Positions 57,929-64,000 of a DNA stretch of 64,000 nt are shown in pieces. Numbering within the stretch: the stretch's first letter is position 1; each line of letters opens with the position of its first letter. The position numbers and the translations under genes were made by a program. This stretch comes from Sphingomonas hylomeconis (GTDB taxonomy: Bacteria; Pseudomonadota; Alphaproteobacteria; Sphingomonadales; Sphingomonadaceae), in the NCBI RefSeq assembly GCF_025370105.1, contig NZ_JANQBK010000005.1, forward strand, positions 186,001 to 250,000, read 5' to 3'. The notes beneath the pieces were generated by a model. It worked only from the letters and a program-made list of their open reading frames with translations, was not told the DNA's origin and searched no databases.

Positions 57929-58579
57929 TCAGGCAATCGCCAGCTTGTCGTCGATCCGCACCACGCCGGGCGCGGCCCAGGCCGCCTGCTCGGCGATCCG
58001 GCGTTCGCGCCAATTGTGCACCGTCCCGTCGAGCGTCACCGTCCCGCCGTCGGTTGCGACGGTGATCGCGGCCGCATCGAGATCGGCGTTGCGCTTGAAC
58101 GCGGCGACGATCCGCTCGCGCACGTCGCTGGCCGTCGGCGCCTGACGGAACGTGAGCATGTTGTACACGCCGAGCACGCCGTGGATCTTGCCGGCCGCCT
58201 TGCGCGCCGCCTCGCTCTGATAGTGCCAGTGCACCGTGCCGGTCAGCGTCACCCAGCCCTGCTCCACCTTGACGTCGATCTCGTCCGCCGGGATCGTCAC
58301 GTCCCAGTCGAAGATGTCGCGGATGCGCTTGGCGATCTCGGTGTCGGAGGTCTTGGGATCACCGGGATAGCGCACCTTGATTTCCTCGGCCAGCGCATGA
58401 ACGCCGGCGACCCGGTGCACGGCCTTTTCCGCGGCGAGCTTCTGCGCATAATTGCTGACCTGACCGGTCAGGGTGACTACCCCGGCGGTCACGGCCACGC
58501 CGATATGGGCGTGATCGATGCTCGGCTCCCATTCGAGCTCGGCCTGCACGTCATGCTGCAACTGGCTGTCGGTTTTCAT
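57929..58579 (-). CDS. triple-BON-domain protein (OsmY-like, no signal peptide)
   Basis: 216 residues made of three BON repeats. Each has the V-T-L-x-G-x-V core (V-V-T-L-T-G-Q-V, W-V-T-L-T-G-T-V, T-V-T-L-D-G-T-V) followed by an A-A-x-x-A-V/A-x-x-V-x-G-V helix. OsmY, a relative, is periplasmic, but here the N-terminus M-K-T-D-S-Q-L-Q-H-D-V is charged, so the protein seems cytoplasmic. BON domains bind membranes or stabilise proteins. Its start lies inside the end of the histidine kinase gene, so both come from one message driven by the island element at 59,340. Confidence 0.9.
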   Translation of the reverse strand: MKTDSQLQHDVQAELEWEPSIDHAHIGVAVTAGVVTLTGQVSNYAQKLAAEKAVHRVAGVHALAEEIKVRYPGDPKTSDTEIAKRIRDIFDWDVTIPADEIDVKVEQGWVTLTGTVHWHYQSEAARKAAGKIHGVLGVYNMLTFRQAPTASDVRERIVAAFKRNADLDAAAITVATDGGTVTLDGTVHNWRERRIAEQAAWAAPGVVRIDDKLAIA

Positions 58580-59288
58580 CGAACGTCTCCTCTGGGTTGG
58601 ACGGGTGCCGCGACCCCGCGGCGGGGCTCGGGACGGTCATGGCGAGGACCATCGGCAAGTTCATCACGATCATCGTGCCGCGGCCGGGCCGCGTGCGGAT
58701 CAGCAGGCGGCCGTGCGCGGCGCGGACGAAGCGCTGCACGATGCCGAGCCCCGATCCCCGCCCCGCCTGCGGGTGATGTTCGCACAGCGCCGCCGTGAGG
58801 GCGGCCGCGGTCATCCCCGCGCCGGTATCGGCCACGATCAGCCACAGCCGGCTGCCGACGCGTCGGACGCGAACCACGACGCGGCCGGCGGGGCCGGCTG
58901 CGGACCGCGCATTGGTGGCCAGTTCGAGCAGCGCGGATTCGAGCTCGAGCGGATCGACCTGCACCGGCAGCTGCGGCGGCCCGGGGGCGGTCGAGACGCG
59001 CGGCGCGCCATCGGCGATGGTGCCGAGCAGCGGCGCCAGCGCGGTCAGCACGGGGGCGAGATCCACGGTGCGCGCCGGGCCGCGGCGCGGCTCCTCGAGC
59101 AGCCGGCTGGTCAGCGCGCCTCCCTTGCTCGCCGCCGTCTCGATCGCGGCGATCAGGCTGGCACGCCGATCGCTGCCCGTCTCGAGCAGATGCGCGGCCG
59201 ACGCGACGATGCCGAACAGGTTGCGCAGATCGTGGATCGTGTCGCGCTGGCTGTGCGGCCCGGCCGGTGATGACATACGATGCGGCAT
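58551..59288 (-). CDS. sensor-less histidine kinase
   Basis: 245 residues; GGAGG 8 bp before the ATG. A short N-terminus leads directly into the phosphoacceptor helix I-H-D-L-R-N-L-F-G-I-V-A, then the ATPase domain with N-box E-L-A-T-N-A, G1 D-T-G-A-G-M, and G2 G-S-G-L-G-I. There is no membrane, PAS or GAF segment, so signal input must come from a partner protein. A receiver-only protein encoded at 60,040 is the nearest candidate partner. The overlap of 29 bp with the BON gene links kinase and stress protein. The C-terminal extension after F-D-E-N-R is not conserved. Confidence 0.85.
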   Translation of the reverse strand: MPHRMSSPAGPHSQRDTIHDLRNLFGIVASAAHLLETGSDRRASLIAAIETAASKGGALTSRLLEEPRRGPARTVDLAPVLTALAPLLGTIADGAPRVSTAPGPPQLPVQVDPLELESALLELATNARSAAGPAGRVVVRVRRVGSRLWLIVADTGAGMTAAALTAALCEHHPQAGRGSGLGIVQRFVRAAHGRLLIRTRPGRGTMIVMNLPMVLAMTVPSPAAGSRHPSNPEETFDENRQPVAA

Positions 59289-59339
59289 CGGGCGTTCCTC
59301 CGTCGATCCGCGGTGTCGTGCTTCTGTAGGCCAAGACAT

Positions 59340-59355
59340 ATCCGGAATGTTACGG
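59340..59355 (-). promoter_or_regulatory. 16-bp stress-island element before the kinase-BON operon
   Basis: ATCCGGAATGTTACGG, 52 bp before the kinase start and 13 of 16 identical to the copy at 41,327. Confidence 0.55.
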
Positions 59356-59400
59356 GGTCGCGCGCCGCCGCCGCCCCCCGTCGTGCCGCCCCTTCCGTAT

Positions 59401-59416
59401 CCGTATTTGTCCCGAT
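59401..59416 (+). promoter_or_regulatory. 16-bp stress-island element before the K+ channel gene
   Basis: CCGTATTTGTCCCGAT, 80 bp before the channel start. It is back-to-back with the copy at 59,340, 45 bp apart, serving the divergent genes. Confidence 0.5.
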
Positions 59417-59495
59417 GCAGCCGGCGCCGCCAGCAGGGTAACGGCGGGGGTCCTGGGCCGCCGTCCGGCCAGGCTACTCTCATGCGGGCTTGATC

Positions 59496-59942
59496 ATGAC
59501 GCTGCTGCTCGAACTGACGGTCGCCTCGGTGATGGTGGGGTTCACCGTCGCCGTGCATCTGCTCGGCATCGCGTTGCTGCTGGCGCTGCTGCGGCGGCAT
59601 CGCGCCAATGCCGGGTCGCAGCGCAGTGCCTGGCATGACAGCGGGGGAATCGTCGCGGCCGCCGGCGGCCTGTTCGTCCTGCATGCGATCGAGATCTGGG
59701 CCTATGCCGCGCTGTATGCGTGGATCGGCGCGGTGCCGGATTTCGAGACCGCGCTGTATTTCTCCACCGCCACCTATACGACGGTCGGCTATGGCGACGT
59801 CGTGCTCGCCCGGCCGTGGCGGATCGTCGGCGCGATCGAGGGCGCCAACGGCGTCATCCTGCTCGGCTGGTCGACCGCCTTCTTCGTCGCCGTGGTCAGC
59901 CGGATCCGCTTCATCGAAAGCGAGATCGGCACGACGCGCTGA
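59496..59942 (+). CDS. two-helix potassium channel
   Basis: 148 residues. An N-terminal helix, then a second helix (I-V-A-A-A-G-G-L-F-V-L-H-A-I-E-I-W), a pore loop with the selectivity filter T-V-G-Y-G-D after S-T-A-T-Y-T, and a last helix G-V-I-L-L-G-W-S-T-A-F-F-V-A-V-V. This is a minimal K+ channel with no RCK or cyclic-nucleotide domain. Weak ribosome site; a TTG two codons earlier is an alternative start. Its element upstream ties it to the stress regulon, perhaps to set membrane potential or pH when respiration stalls. Confidence 0.87.
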   Translation: MTLLLELTVASVMVGFTVAVHLLGIALLLALLRRHRANAGSQRSAWHDSGGIVAAAGGLFVLHAIEIWAYAALYAWIGAVPDFETALYFSTATYTTVGYGDVVLARPWRIVGAIEGANGVILLGWSTAFFVAVVSRIRFIESEIGTTR

Positions 59943-60039
59943 CCCCGCGGCCGCCATGCGCTGCCGCTCCCCGGACTTTTACGTAGCGACCGGCGTCGCG
60001 CCCACGCCCACAACACGATCTTTTGATGCTCAGGTGATC

Positions 60040-60435
60040 ATGCCCCAGACTGCCGCCGTCGACCCCGCGCGTCGCCCCCGTTTGTTACTGATCGACGACG
60101 ACCAGGCGGTGCGCCGCTCGCTGCAGCTGTTGCTGCACGGCCGCGGTTTCGAGGTATGCGCGTTCGGGTCCGCCGTCCGCGCGCTCGGCAATGAGTTCGC
60201 CCGGCGCAGCGAATTCCTGGTCACCGATTATCTCCTGCCGGACGGCAACGGCATCGCGCTGATCGACACGCTCAGGCGGCAGGGATGGCGCGGTCGCGCC
60301 GTGCTGATCACCGCCTTTCCGTCGCCCGGCCTGGCCGAGCGCGCCGCCGCCAGCGGCTTTGCCGCGATGCTCGAAAAGCCGCTGCATCACCATACGCTGA
60401 TCGCCGCGATCGGCGCGCCGGGGGCGACTCCGTAA
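60040..60435 (+). CDS. receiver-only response regulator
   Basis: 131 residues: one CheY-like receiver and no output domain. Acidic pocket D19-D20-D21, phosphoacceptor D63 in V-T-D-Y-L-L-P-D-G-N-G, switch Thr in V-L-I-T-A-F, and conserved Lys in E-K-P-L. A short, variable N-terminus precedes it. It could accept phosphate from the sensor-less kinase at 58,551 and act through protein contacts rather than DNA. GTG two codons upstream is an alternative start. The fold resembles NtrC/FixJ-class receivers. Confidence 0.87.
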   Translation: MPQTAAVDPARRPRLLLIDDDQAVRRSLQLLLHGRGFEVCAFGSAVRALGNEFARRSEFLVTDYLLPDGNGIALIDTLRRQGWRGRAVLITAFPSPGLAERAAASGFAAMLEKPLHHHTLIAAIGAPGATP

Positions 60436-60445
60436 CACTACCGAT
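60430..60445 (+). promoter_or_regulatory. 16-bp stress-island element before USP gene
   Basis: CCGTAACACTACCGAT; it begins in the last codons of the receiver gene and ends 55 bp before the USP start. CATAGG about 20 bp downstream may be the -10. Confidence 0.5.
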
Positions 60446-60500
60446 GTCGAGCGCTACGCGCACGGCATAGGCAGGGCGGCACGCTCGATGGGAGAGGGTC

Positions 60501-61307
60501 ATGAAGAACATTCTGTTGCTGGCGCACGACGATTCCGGGCAGGAAGCGCGGTTCCAGGCCGCCATGGACATCGGCCGCGCCGTGCGCGGCCACATCACCT
60601 GCCTCGATGTCACGATCCTGCCGGCCTTTGTCGGCGGCGACTTCGCCGGCGGCTTCGGGACCGGCGCGCTGCTGTCCGACGCGGTGGACCGCGAGGACGA
60701 CAATCGCCAGCGGCTGCAGCAACGGCTGCAGCATGAAGACGTGCCGTGGAACTGGATCGATGCGACCGGCGATCTCGCGCCGTGCCTGATCGACGCCGCC
60801 GGCCTGGCCGATCTGATCGTGGTCAATCGCCAGCTGGACGATTTCCCGGTGCCCGATATGCGCACCGCCGCCGGCGAGCTGATCGTCAGGGCGCGCCGGC
60901 CGATCCTGGCCGTGCCGCCCGCGCTCAAGCGGTTCGATCTGGCGCGCGCCTTGGTCGCCTGGGACGGCTCGGCCTGCGCCGCCGCCGCGCTGCGCGCCGC
61001 CGTGCCGTTGCTGCTGCTGGCGCAGAGCGTGTCGATCCTCGAAGTGGAGGATGATTCGGTCCGCGCGCCCGCGGAGGATGCCGCCGCCTATCTGTCGCGC
61101 GAGGGCATCACCGCCACGATCATGCGCGTGCCGCTCGGCGACGACGAAACCACCGCCGATGTCGTCGTGCGCCATGCCGTGCAGGGGCATGCCGGCTATA
61201 TCGTGATGGGCGGCTTCGGGCATCTGCGCTTCGTCGAGGCGCTGCTCGGCGGCACCACGCGCACGCTGCTCAAGAGCAGCCCGCTGCCCCTGTTCCTCGC
61301 CCACTGA
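60501..61307 (+). CDS. two-domain universal stress protein (B-type pair with the copy at 40.5 kb)
   Basis: 268 residues, starting [21 protein letters not shown]. It is collinear with the protein at 40,471-41,271. The second domain has V-A-W-D-G-S at its start and the ATP loop [19 protein letters not shown]. The first lacks the loop. GGGAGAGGG is the ribosome site. Only 22 bp separate it from the alcohol dehydrogenase gene, so the pair is probably cotranscribed. Confidence 0.88.
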   Translation: MKNILLLAHDDSGQEARFQAAMDIGRAVRGHITCLDVTILPAFVGGDFAGGFGTGALLSDAVDREDDNRQRLQQRLQHEDVPWNWIDATGDLAPCLIDAAGLADLIVVNRQLDDFPVPDMRTAAGELIVRARRPILAVPPALKRFDLARALVAWDGSACAAAALRAAVPLLLLAQSVSILEVEDDSVRAPAEDAAAYLSREGITATIMRVPLGDDETTADVVVRHAVQGHAGYIVMGGFGHLRFVEALLGGTTRTLLKSSPLPLFLAH

Positions 61308-61329
61308 TCGGCGCGAAAAGGATGTCCGC

Positions 61330-62352
61330 ATGGCCATGATGCGCGCCGCCGTCGTCCGCAGCTTCGGCGGGCCGTTGATCATCGAGGAACGCCCGATCCC
61401 GACGCCCGGCCCGGGCGAGGTGCTGGTCCGGGTGGTGGCGAGCGGGGTATGCCACACCGATCTGCACGCGATGCAGGGCGATTGGCCGGTAAAGCCCCGC
61501 CTGCCCTTCATTCCCGGCCATGAGGCGGTCGGCGTGGTCGCCGCGCTGGGTGCCGGCGTCACCATGCTCAAGGAAGGCGATCCGGTCGGCGTGCCATGGC
61601 TGCACGACGCCTGCGGGCATTGCGAACATTGCGGCTCGGGCTGGGAGACGCTGTGCGAGGCGCAGCGCAATACCGGCTATAGCGTCGATGGCGGCTATGC
61701 CGATTATGTCGTCGCCCCGGCGGCGTTCGTCGGGCGCCTGCCGGACAATCCCGATTTCGTCGCGATGGCGCCGATCCTGTGCGCCGGCGTCACCACCTAT
61801 AAGGGCCTCAAGGAAACCGAGGCGCGGCCCGGGCAATGGGTCGTCATCTCGGGCGTCGGCGGCCTCGGCCATGTCGCGGTCCAATATGCCAAGGCGATGG
61901 GGCTGCATGTCGCCGCGATCGACGTGTCCGACACGCGCCTCGCGCTCGCCCGCACGCTGGGCGCCGATCTGACGGTCAATGCCGGGGACGAGGATGCGGT
62001 CGCCACGGTGCGCCGCGCGACCGGCGGCGGCGCGCACGGCGTGCTCGTCACGGCGCCGTCATTGCCCGCCTTCCGCCAGGCGATCGACATGGCACGGCGC
62101 CGCGGCACCGTCAGTCTGGTCGGGTTGCCGCCCGGCACCTTCCCCACCCCGATCTTCGATGTCGTTCTGAAACGCATCACGCTGCGCGGATCGATCGTCG
62201 GCACACGCAACGATCTGGCCGAGGCGATCGCCTTCGCCGCCGAAGGCAAGGTGCACACGCGCACCACCACCGAGCCGCTCGAGAACATCAATCTGGTGCT
62301 CGATCGGCTGGCCCGCGGCGAGGTCGATGGGCGCGTCGTACTGAAAATGTGA
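61330..62352 (+). CDS. adhP: zinc alcohol dehydrogenase, AdhP-type
   Basis: 340 residues of the medium-chain family. Catalytic zinc ligands are in G-V-C-H-T-D and the G-H-E motif. The structural zinc site is [15 protein letters not shown]. The cofactor site reads G-V-G-G-L-G-H-V-A with Asp in A-I-D-V-S, indicating NAD preference. It interconverts ethanol and acetaldehyde or similar alcohols, reoxidising NADH when oxygen is scarce. Linked to a USP gene upstream and followed by a strong hairpin. Confidence 0.93.
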   Translation: MAMMRAAVVRSFGGPLIIEERPIPTPGPGEVLVRVVASGVCHTDLHAMQGDWPVKPRLPFIPGHEAVGVVAALGAGVTMLKEGDPVGVPWLHDACGHCEHCGSGWETLCEAQRNTGYSVDGGYADYVVAPAAFVGRLPDNPDFVAMAPILCAGVTTYKGLKETEARPGQWVVISGVGGLGHVAVQYAKAMGLHVAAIDVSDTRLALARTLGADLTVNAGDEDAVATVRRATGGGAHGVLVTAPSLPAFRQAIDMARRRGTVSLVGLPPGTFPTPIFDVVLKRITLRGSIVGTRNDLAEAIAFAAEGKVHTRTTTEPLENINLVLDRLARGEVDGRVVLKM

Positions 62353-62357
62353 ACCAT

Positions 62358-62378
62358 GCGGCGGGCAGCGCCCGCCGC
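62358..62378. terminator. bidirectional terminator between adhP and the synthetase gene
   Basis: A perfect 9-bp stem GCGGCGGGC / GCCCGCCGC with a 3-base loop in the 35-bp gap between convergent genes. Confidence 0.7.
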
Positions 62379-62387
62379 GCCCGCCCG

Positions 62388-64000
62388 TCACGCCGCGCTG
62401 ATCGCGCGTCGCACCGTCAGCTCCTGATAATCGTCGCCCGGTACCACCTCGAAGCCGGCCTCGCGCTCCAGCGCGAGCGCGGCATGGTTGTCGCTGCTCT
62501 CGATCGATTCGACCGATGCGATCCCCTCGGCGGCGGCATAGCGCAACACGTGCTGCAACAGGCTCCAGCTCACGCCCTGCTTCTTGCAATCGGCACGCAC
62601 CGATATCGCCAGCTCGCTGCGCGCGCGATCCGGATCGCTGGCCAGCATCGCCGAGGCGATCACCGCCCCGTCCGGCGCGAGGGCCAGGAAATGCATGGTG
62701 CGCCGGTAATCGATCTGCGTCATCGCGATCAGCCGGTCGCGCCCGACCTCGTTCAGCCCGGTGAGGAACCGGAACCGCAGATCCTCCGGCGAAACGCGCC
62801 GGAAGAAGTCGGCCAGCAATGCCTCGTCGTCGGGCCGTACCGGGCGGACGTGCATCGCCACGCCGCTGCGGGTCACCAGATCCGCGACCCACGCCGCAGG
62901 ATATGGCCGGATCACCAGCCGCGACGCCGCCGGCTCGGCGCTGATCCGCACGCGCGCGTCCAGCGCGATCGCGCCCGTCGCGTCGACCAGCAACGGATTG
63001 ATATCGAGTTCGAGGATATCGGGCAGATCGACCGCGATCGCCGATACCGCGTTCAGCGCGGCAATGACGGCCGTCAGATCGGCGGCGGGAACGTCGCGAT
63101 AGCCGTCCAGCAGCCGGGCGATCCGCGTCGCGGCGATCATTTCGCGTGCCAGCGTCTCATCCAGCGGCGGCAGCCCCAGGGCCCGGTCGTGCAGGATCTC
63201 GACCGCCTTGCCGCCGGCGCCGATGGCCAGGATCGGCCCGAACGTGGCATCGTCGGCAATGCCGATGAGCAGCTCGTGCTTGTCGCGGCGATCGACCATC
63301 GCCGAGATTTCGAACCCGCTGATCGTCGCCGCGGGATGGTCGCGTCCGATCCGCACCGCCATGCGCGCCGCCGCGGTTGCCGCTTCTTGGGGCGAAGCGA
63401 TGTCCAGTGCGACGCCGCCGACGTCCGATTTGTGGGTCAGCTGCGGCGAGACGAGCTTCACCGCATAAGGCGGCGCCAGTCCGTCGCAGGCGCGCGCCAC
63501 GCGATCGGCGTTTGGCGCAAAGCGCGCCGGCACGGTGCGGATGCCATAGGCCTGCAGCAGCGCCTTGGCCTCGACCGCGCTCAGCACGGTGCGCCCGTCG
63601 CTGCGCGCACCGGCGATGATGGCGCGGGCGCCGTCGCGATCGGCCGGCGCGATGGTCGTCCCCTCGGGCACGCGCAGCAGCGCCTGCCGCGCCGCCGTGG
63701 CGCGCCGCAGATGGCGGAACGCGCCCAGTGCGTCGTCGAGCGAGTCGAACAGCGGTATGCCGGCCGCGGTGAACAGGTCGCGCACGCTGGCAGCATTCTG
63801 GCCGCCCATCCAGCACGCGATCACCGGCTTGCCGTTCGGGCGCTGCGGCGGCAGCCCGGCGAGCACCGCGGTGGCGATCTCCACGCCGGTCGCCACCGCG
63901 GTCGGGCAATGCACCACCAGCAAGGCATCCGTCCCCGGATCGTCGAGCGCGGCGCGCGTCGCCACCGCGAACCGGTCGGGGCGCGCATCCCCCACCACGT
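62388..64000 (-). CDS. ADP-forming acyl-CoA synthetase fused to GNAT acetyltransferase (N-terminus outside window)
   Basis: 537 residues are visible and the frame runs open to the window edge; whole proteins of this kind have about 900, so the CoA-binding domain is upstream. Visible order: the end of the CoA-ligase domain (C-W-M-G-G-Q-N-A), an ATP-grasp domain (L-L-Q-A-Y-G-I-R-T-V, V-K-L-V-S-P-Q-L-T-H-K-S-D-V-G-G-V, D-I-N-P-L-L-V), then a GNAT domain (V-R-P-V-R-P-D-D-E-A-L-L, a strand with S-E-L-A-I-S-V, S-D-N-H-A-A-L-A-L-E-R-E-A-G-F). This matches the Pat/PatZ-type protein acetyltransferase architecture. In this setting it may convert acetyl-CoA to acetate with ATP gain or acetylate synthetases. 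Catalytic His of the ligase part may be lost; not assessable from the fragment. Confidence 0.88.
   Translation of the reverse strand, partial: VVGDARPDRFAVATRAALDDPGTDALLVVHCPTAVATGVEIATAVLAGLPPQRPNGKPVIACWMGGQNAASVRDLFTAAGIPLFDSLDDALGAFRHLRRATAARQALLRVPEGTTIAPADRDGARAIIAGARSDGRTVLSAVEAKALLQAYGIRTVPARFAPNADRVARACDGLAPPYAVKLVSPQLTHKSDVGGVALDIASPQEAATAAARMAVRIGRDHPAATISGFEISAMVDRRDKHELLIGIADDATFGPILAIGAGGKAVEILHDRALGLPPLDETLAREMIAATRIARLLDGYRDVPAADLTAVIAALNAVSAIAVDLPDILELDINPLLVDATGAIALDARVRISAEPAASRLVIRPYPAAWVADLVTRSGVAMHVRPVRPDDEALLADFFRRVSPEDLRFRFLTGLNEVGRDRLIAMTQIDYRRTMHFLALAPDGAVIASAMLASDPDRARSELAISVRADCKKQGVSWSLLQHVLRYAAAEGIASVESIESSDNHAALALEREAGFEVVPGDDYQELTVRRAISAA

Noticed and set aside
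35173..60500. EcfG-type general stress promoters (GGAAC-N16/17-CGTT) considered before USP, HdeD and BON genes
   Set aside because: No matching -35 GGAAC with a correctly spaced CGTT was seen at these starts; the 16-bp element is different.
1..64000. Search by eye for CRISPR arrays, transfer or ribosomal RNA genes, insertion sequences, attachment sites and prophage genes
   Set aside because: No regularly spaced repeats, no transposase or integrase motifs and no RNA gene sequence were seen. Composition is uniform apart from short AT-rich promoter regions.

Overview
The window is GC-rich, densely coded bacterial DNA with many 4-bp GTGA/ATGA overlaps between genes, TonB-dependent uptake, family III CoA-transferases and a cellulose operon with a fused BcsA-BcsB. 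This suggests an alphaproteobacterium of the Sphingomonas type. That placement is an inference from gene content and style, because no rRNA or marker gene is present. No tRNA, insertion sequence, prophage or CRISPR array was seen.

Region 1 (1-20,750) is an uptake and catabolism island. It holds the end of an alpha/beta hydrolase, a MarR regulator, two paralogous CocE/NonD hydrolases flanking a TonB-dependent receptor, a MetE-like methyltransferase divergent from a Rieske monooxygenase, and a second MarR regulator. Next comes a tightly overlapping operon: TRAP transporter (DctQ-DctM-DctP), CoA-transferase, a fused two-domain 2-hydroxyacyl-CoA dehydratase-like protein without the expected cluster-binding cysteines, two more CoA-transferases and a CapA-like phosphoesterase. 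The logic looks like import, ester or amide hydrolysis, oxidation or demethylation, then CoA activation. The substrate cannot be read from the sequence.

Region 2 (20,965-31,231) is a complete cellulose operon: bcsR/P-like, bcsQ, bcsAB fusion, bcsC, bcsD, bcsZ.

Region 3 (31,410-35,172) is the best candidate for an undescribed system. A 60-codon peptide gene is followed by an inter-gene hairpin and then three tandem haem-oxygenase-like diiron-type proteins. All three keep the same E/H, E-x2-H, E, H-x3-N-x4-H residue set, and each has an N-terminal segment that looks like a PqqD/RRE winged helix. The layout resembles a RiPP (peptide-modification) operon built on oxidases rather than radical-SAM or YcaO enzymes.

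Region 4 (35,173-64,000) is a low-oxygen/stress island. It has five two-domain universal stress proteins, phosphoketolase plus acetate kinase, a P-type ATPase with unusual membrane motifs, BI-1 and HdeD membrane proteins, cydDC and cydABX, an FNR-type regulator with two FNR boxes, OmpW, HemN, a triple-BON protein, a sensor-less histidine kinase, a lone receiver protein, a K+ channel, an alcohol dehydrogenase and an ADP-forming acyl-CoA synthetase/acetyltransferase that runs off the window. A recurrent 16-bp element, ATCGGGA-N4-TACGG-like, lies about 50-57 bp before the start codon of many of these genes and marks a probable second regulon overlapping the FNR one.
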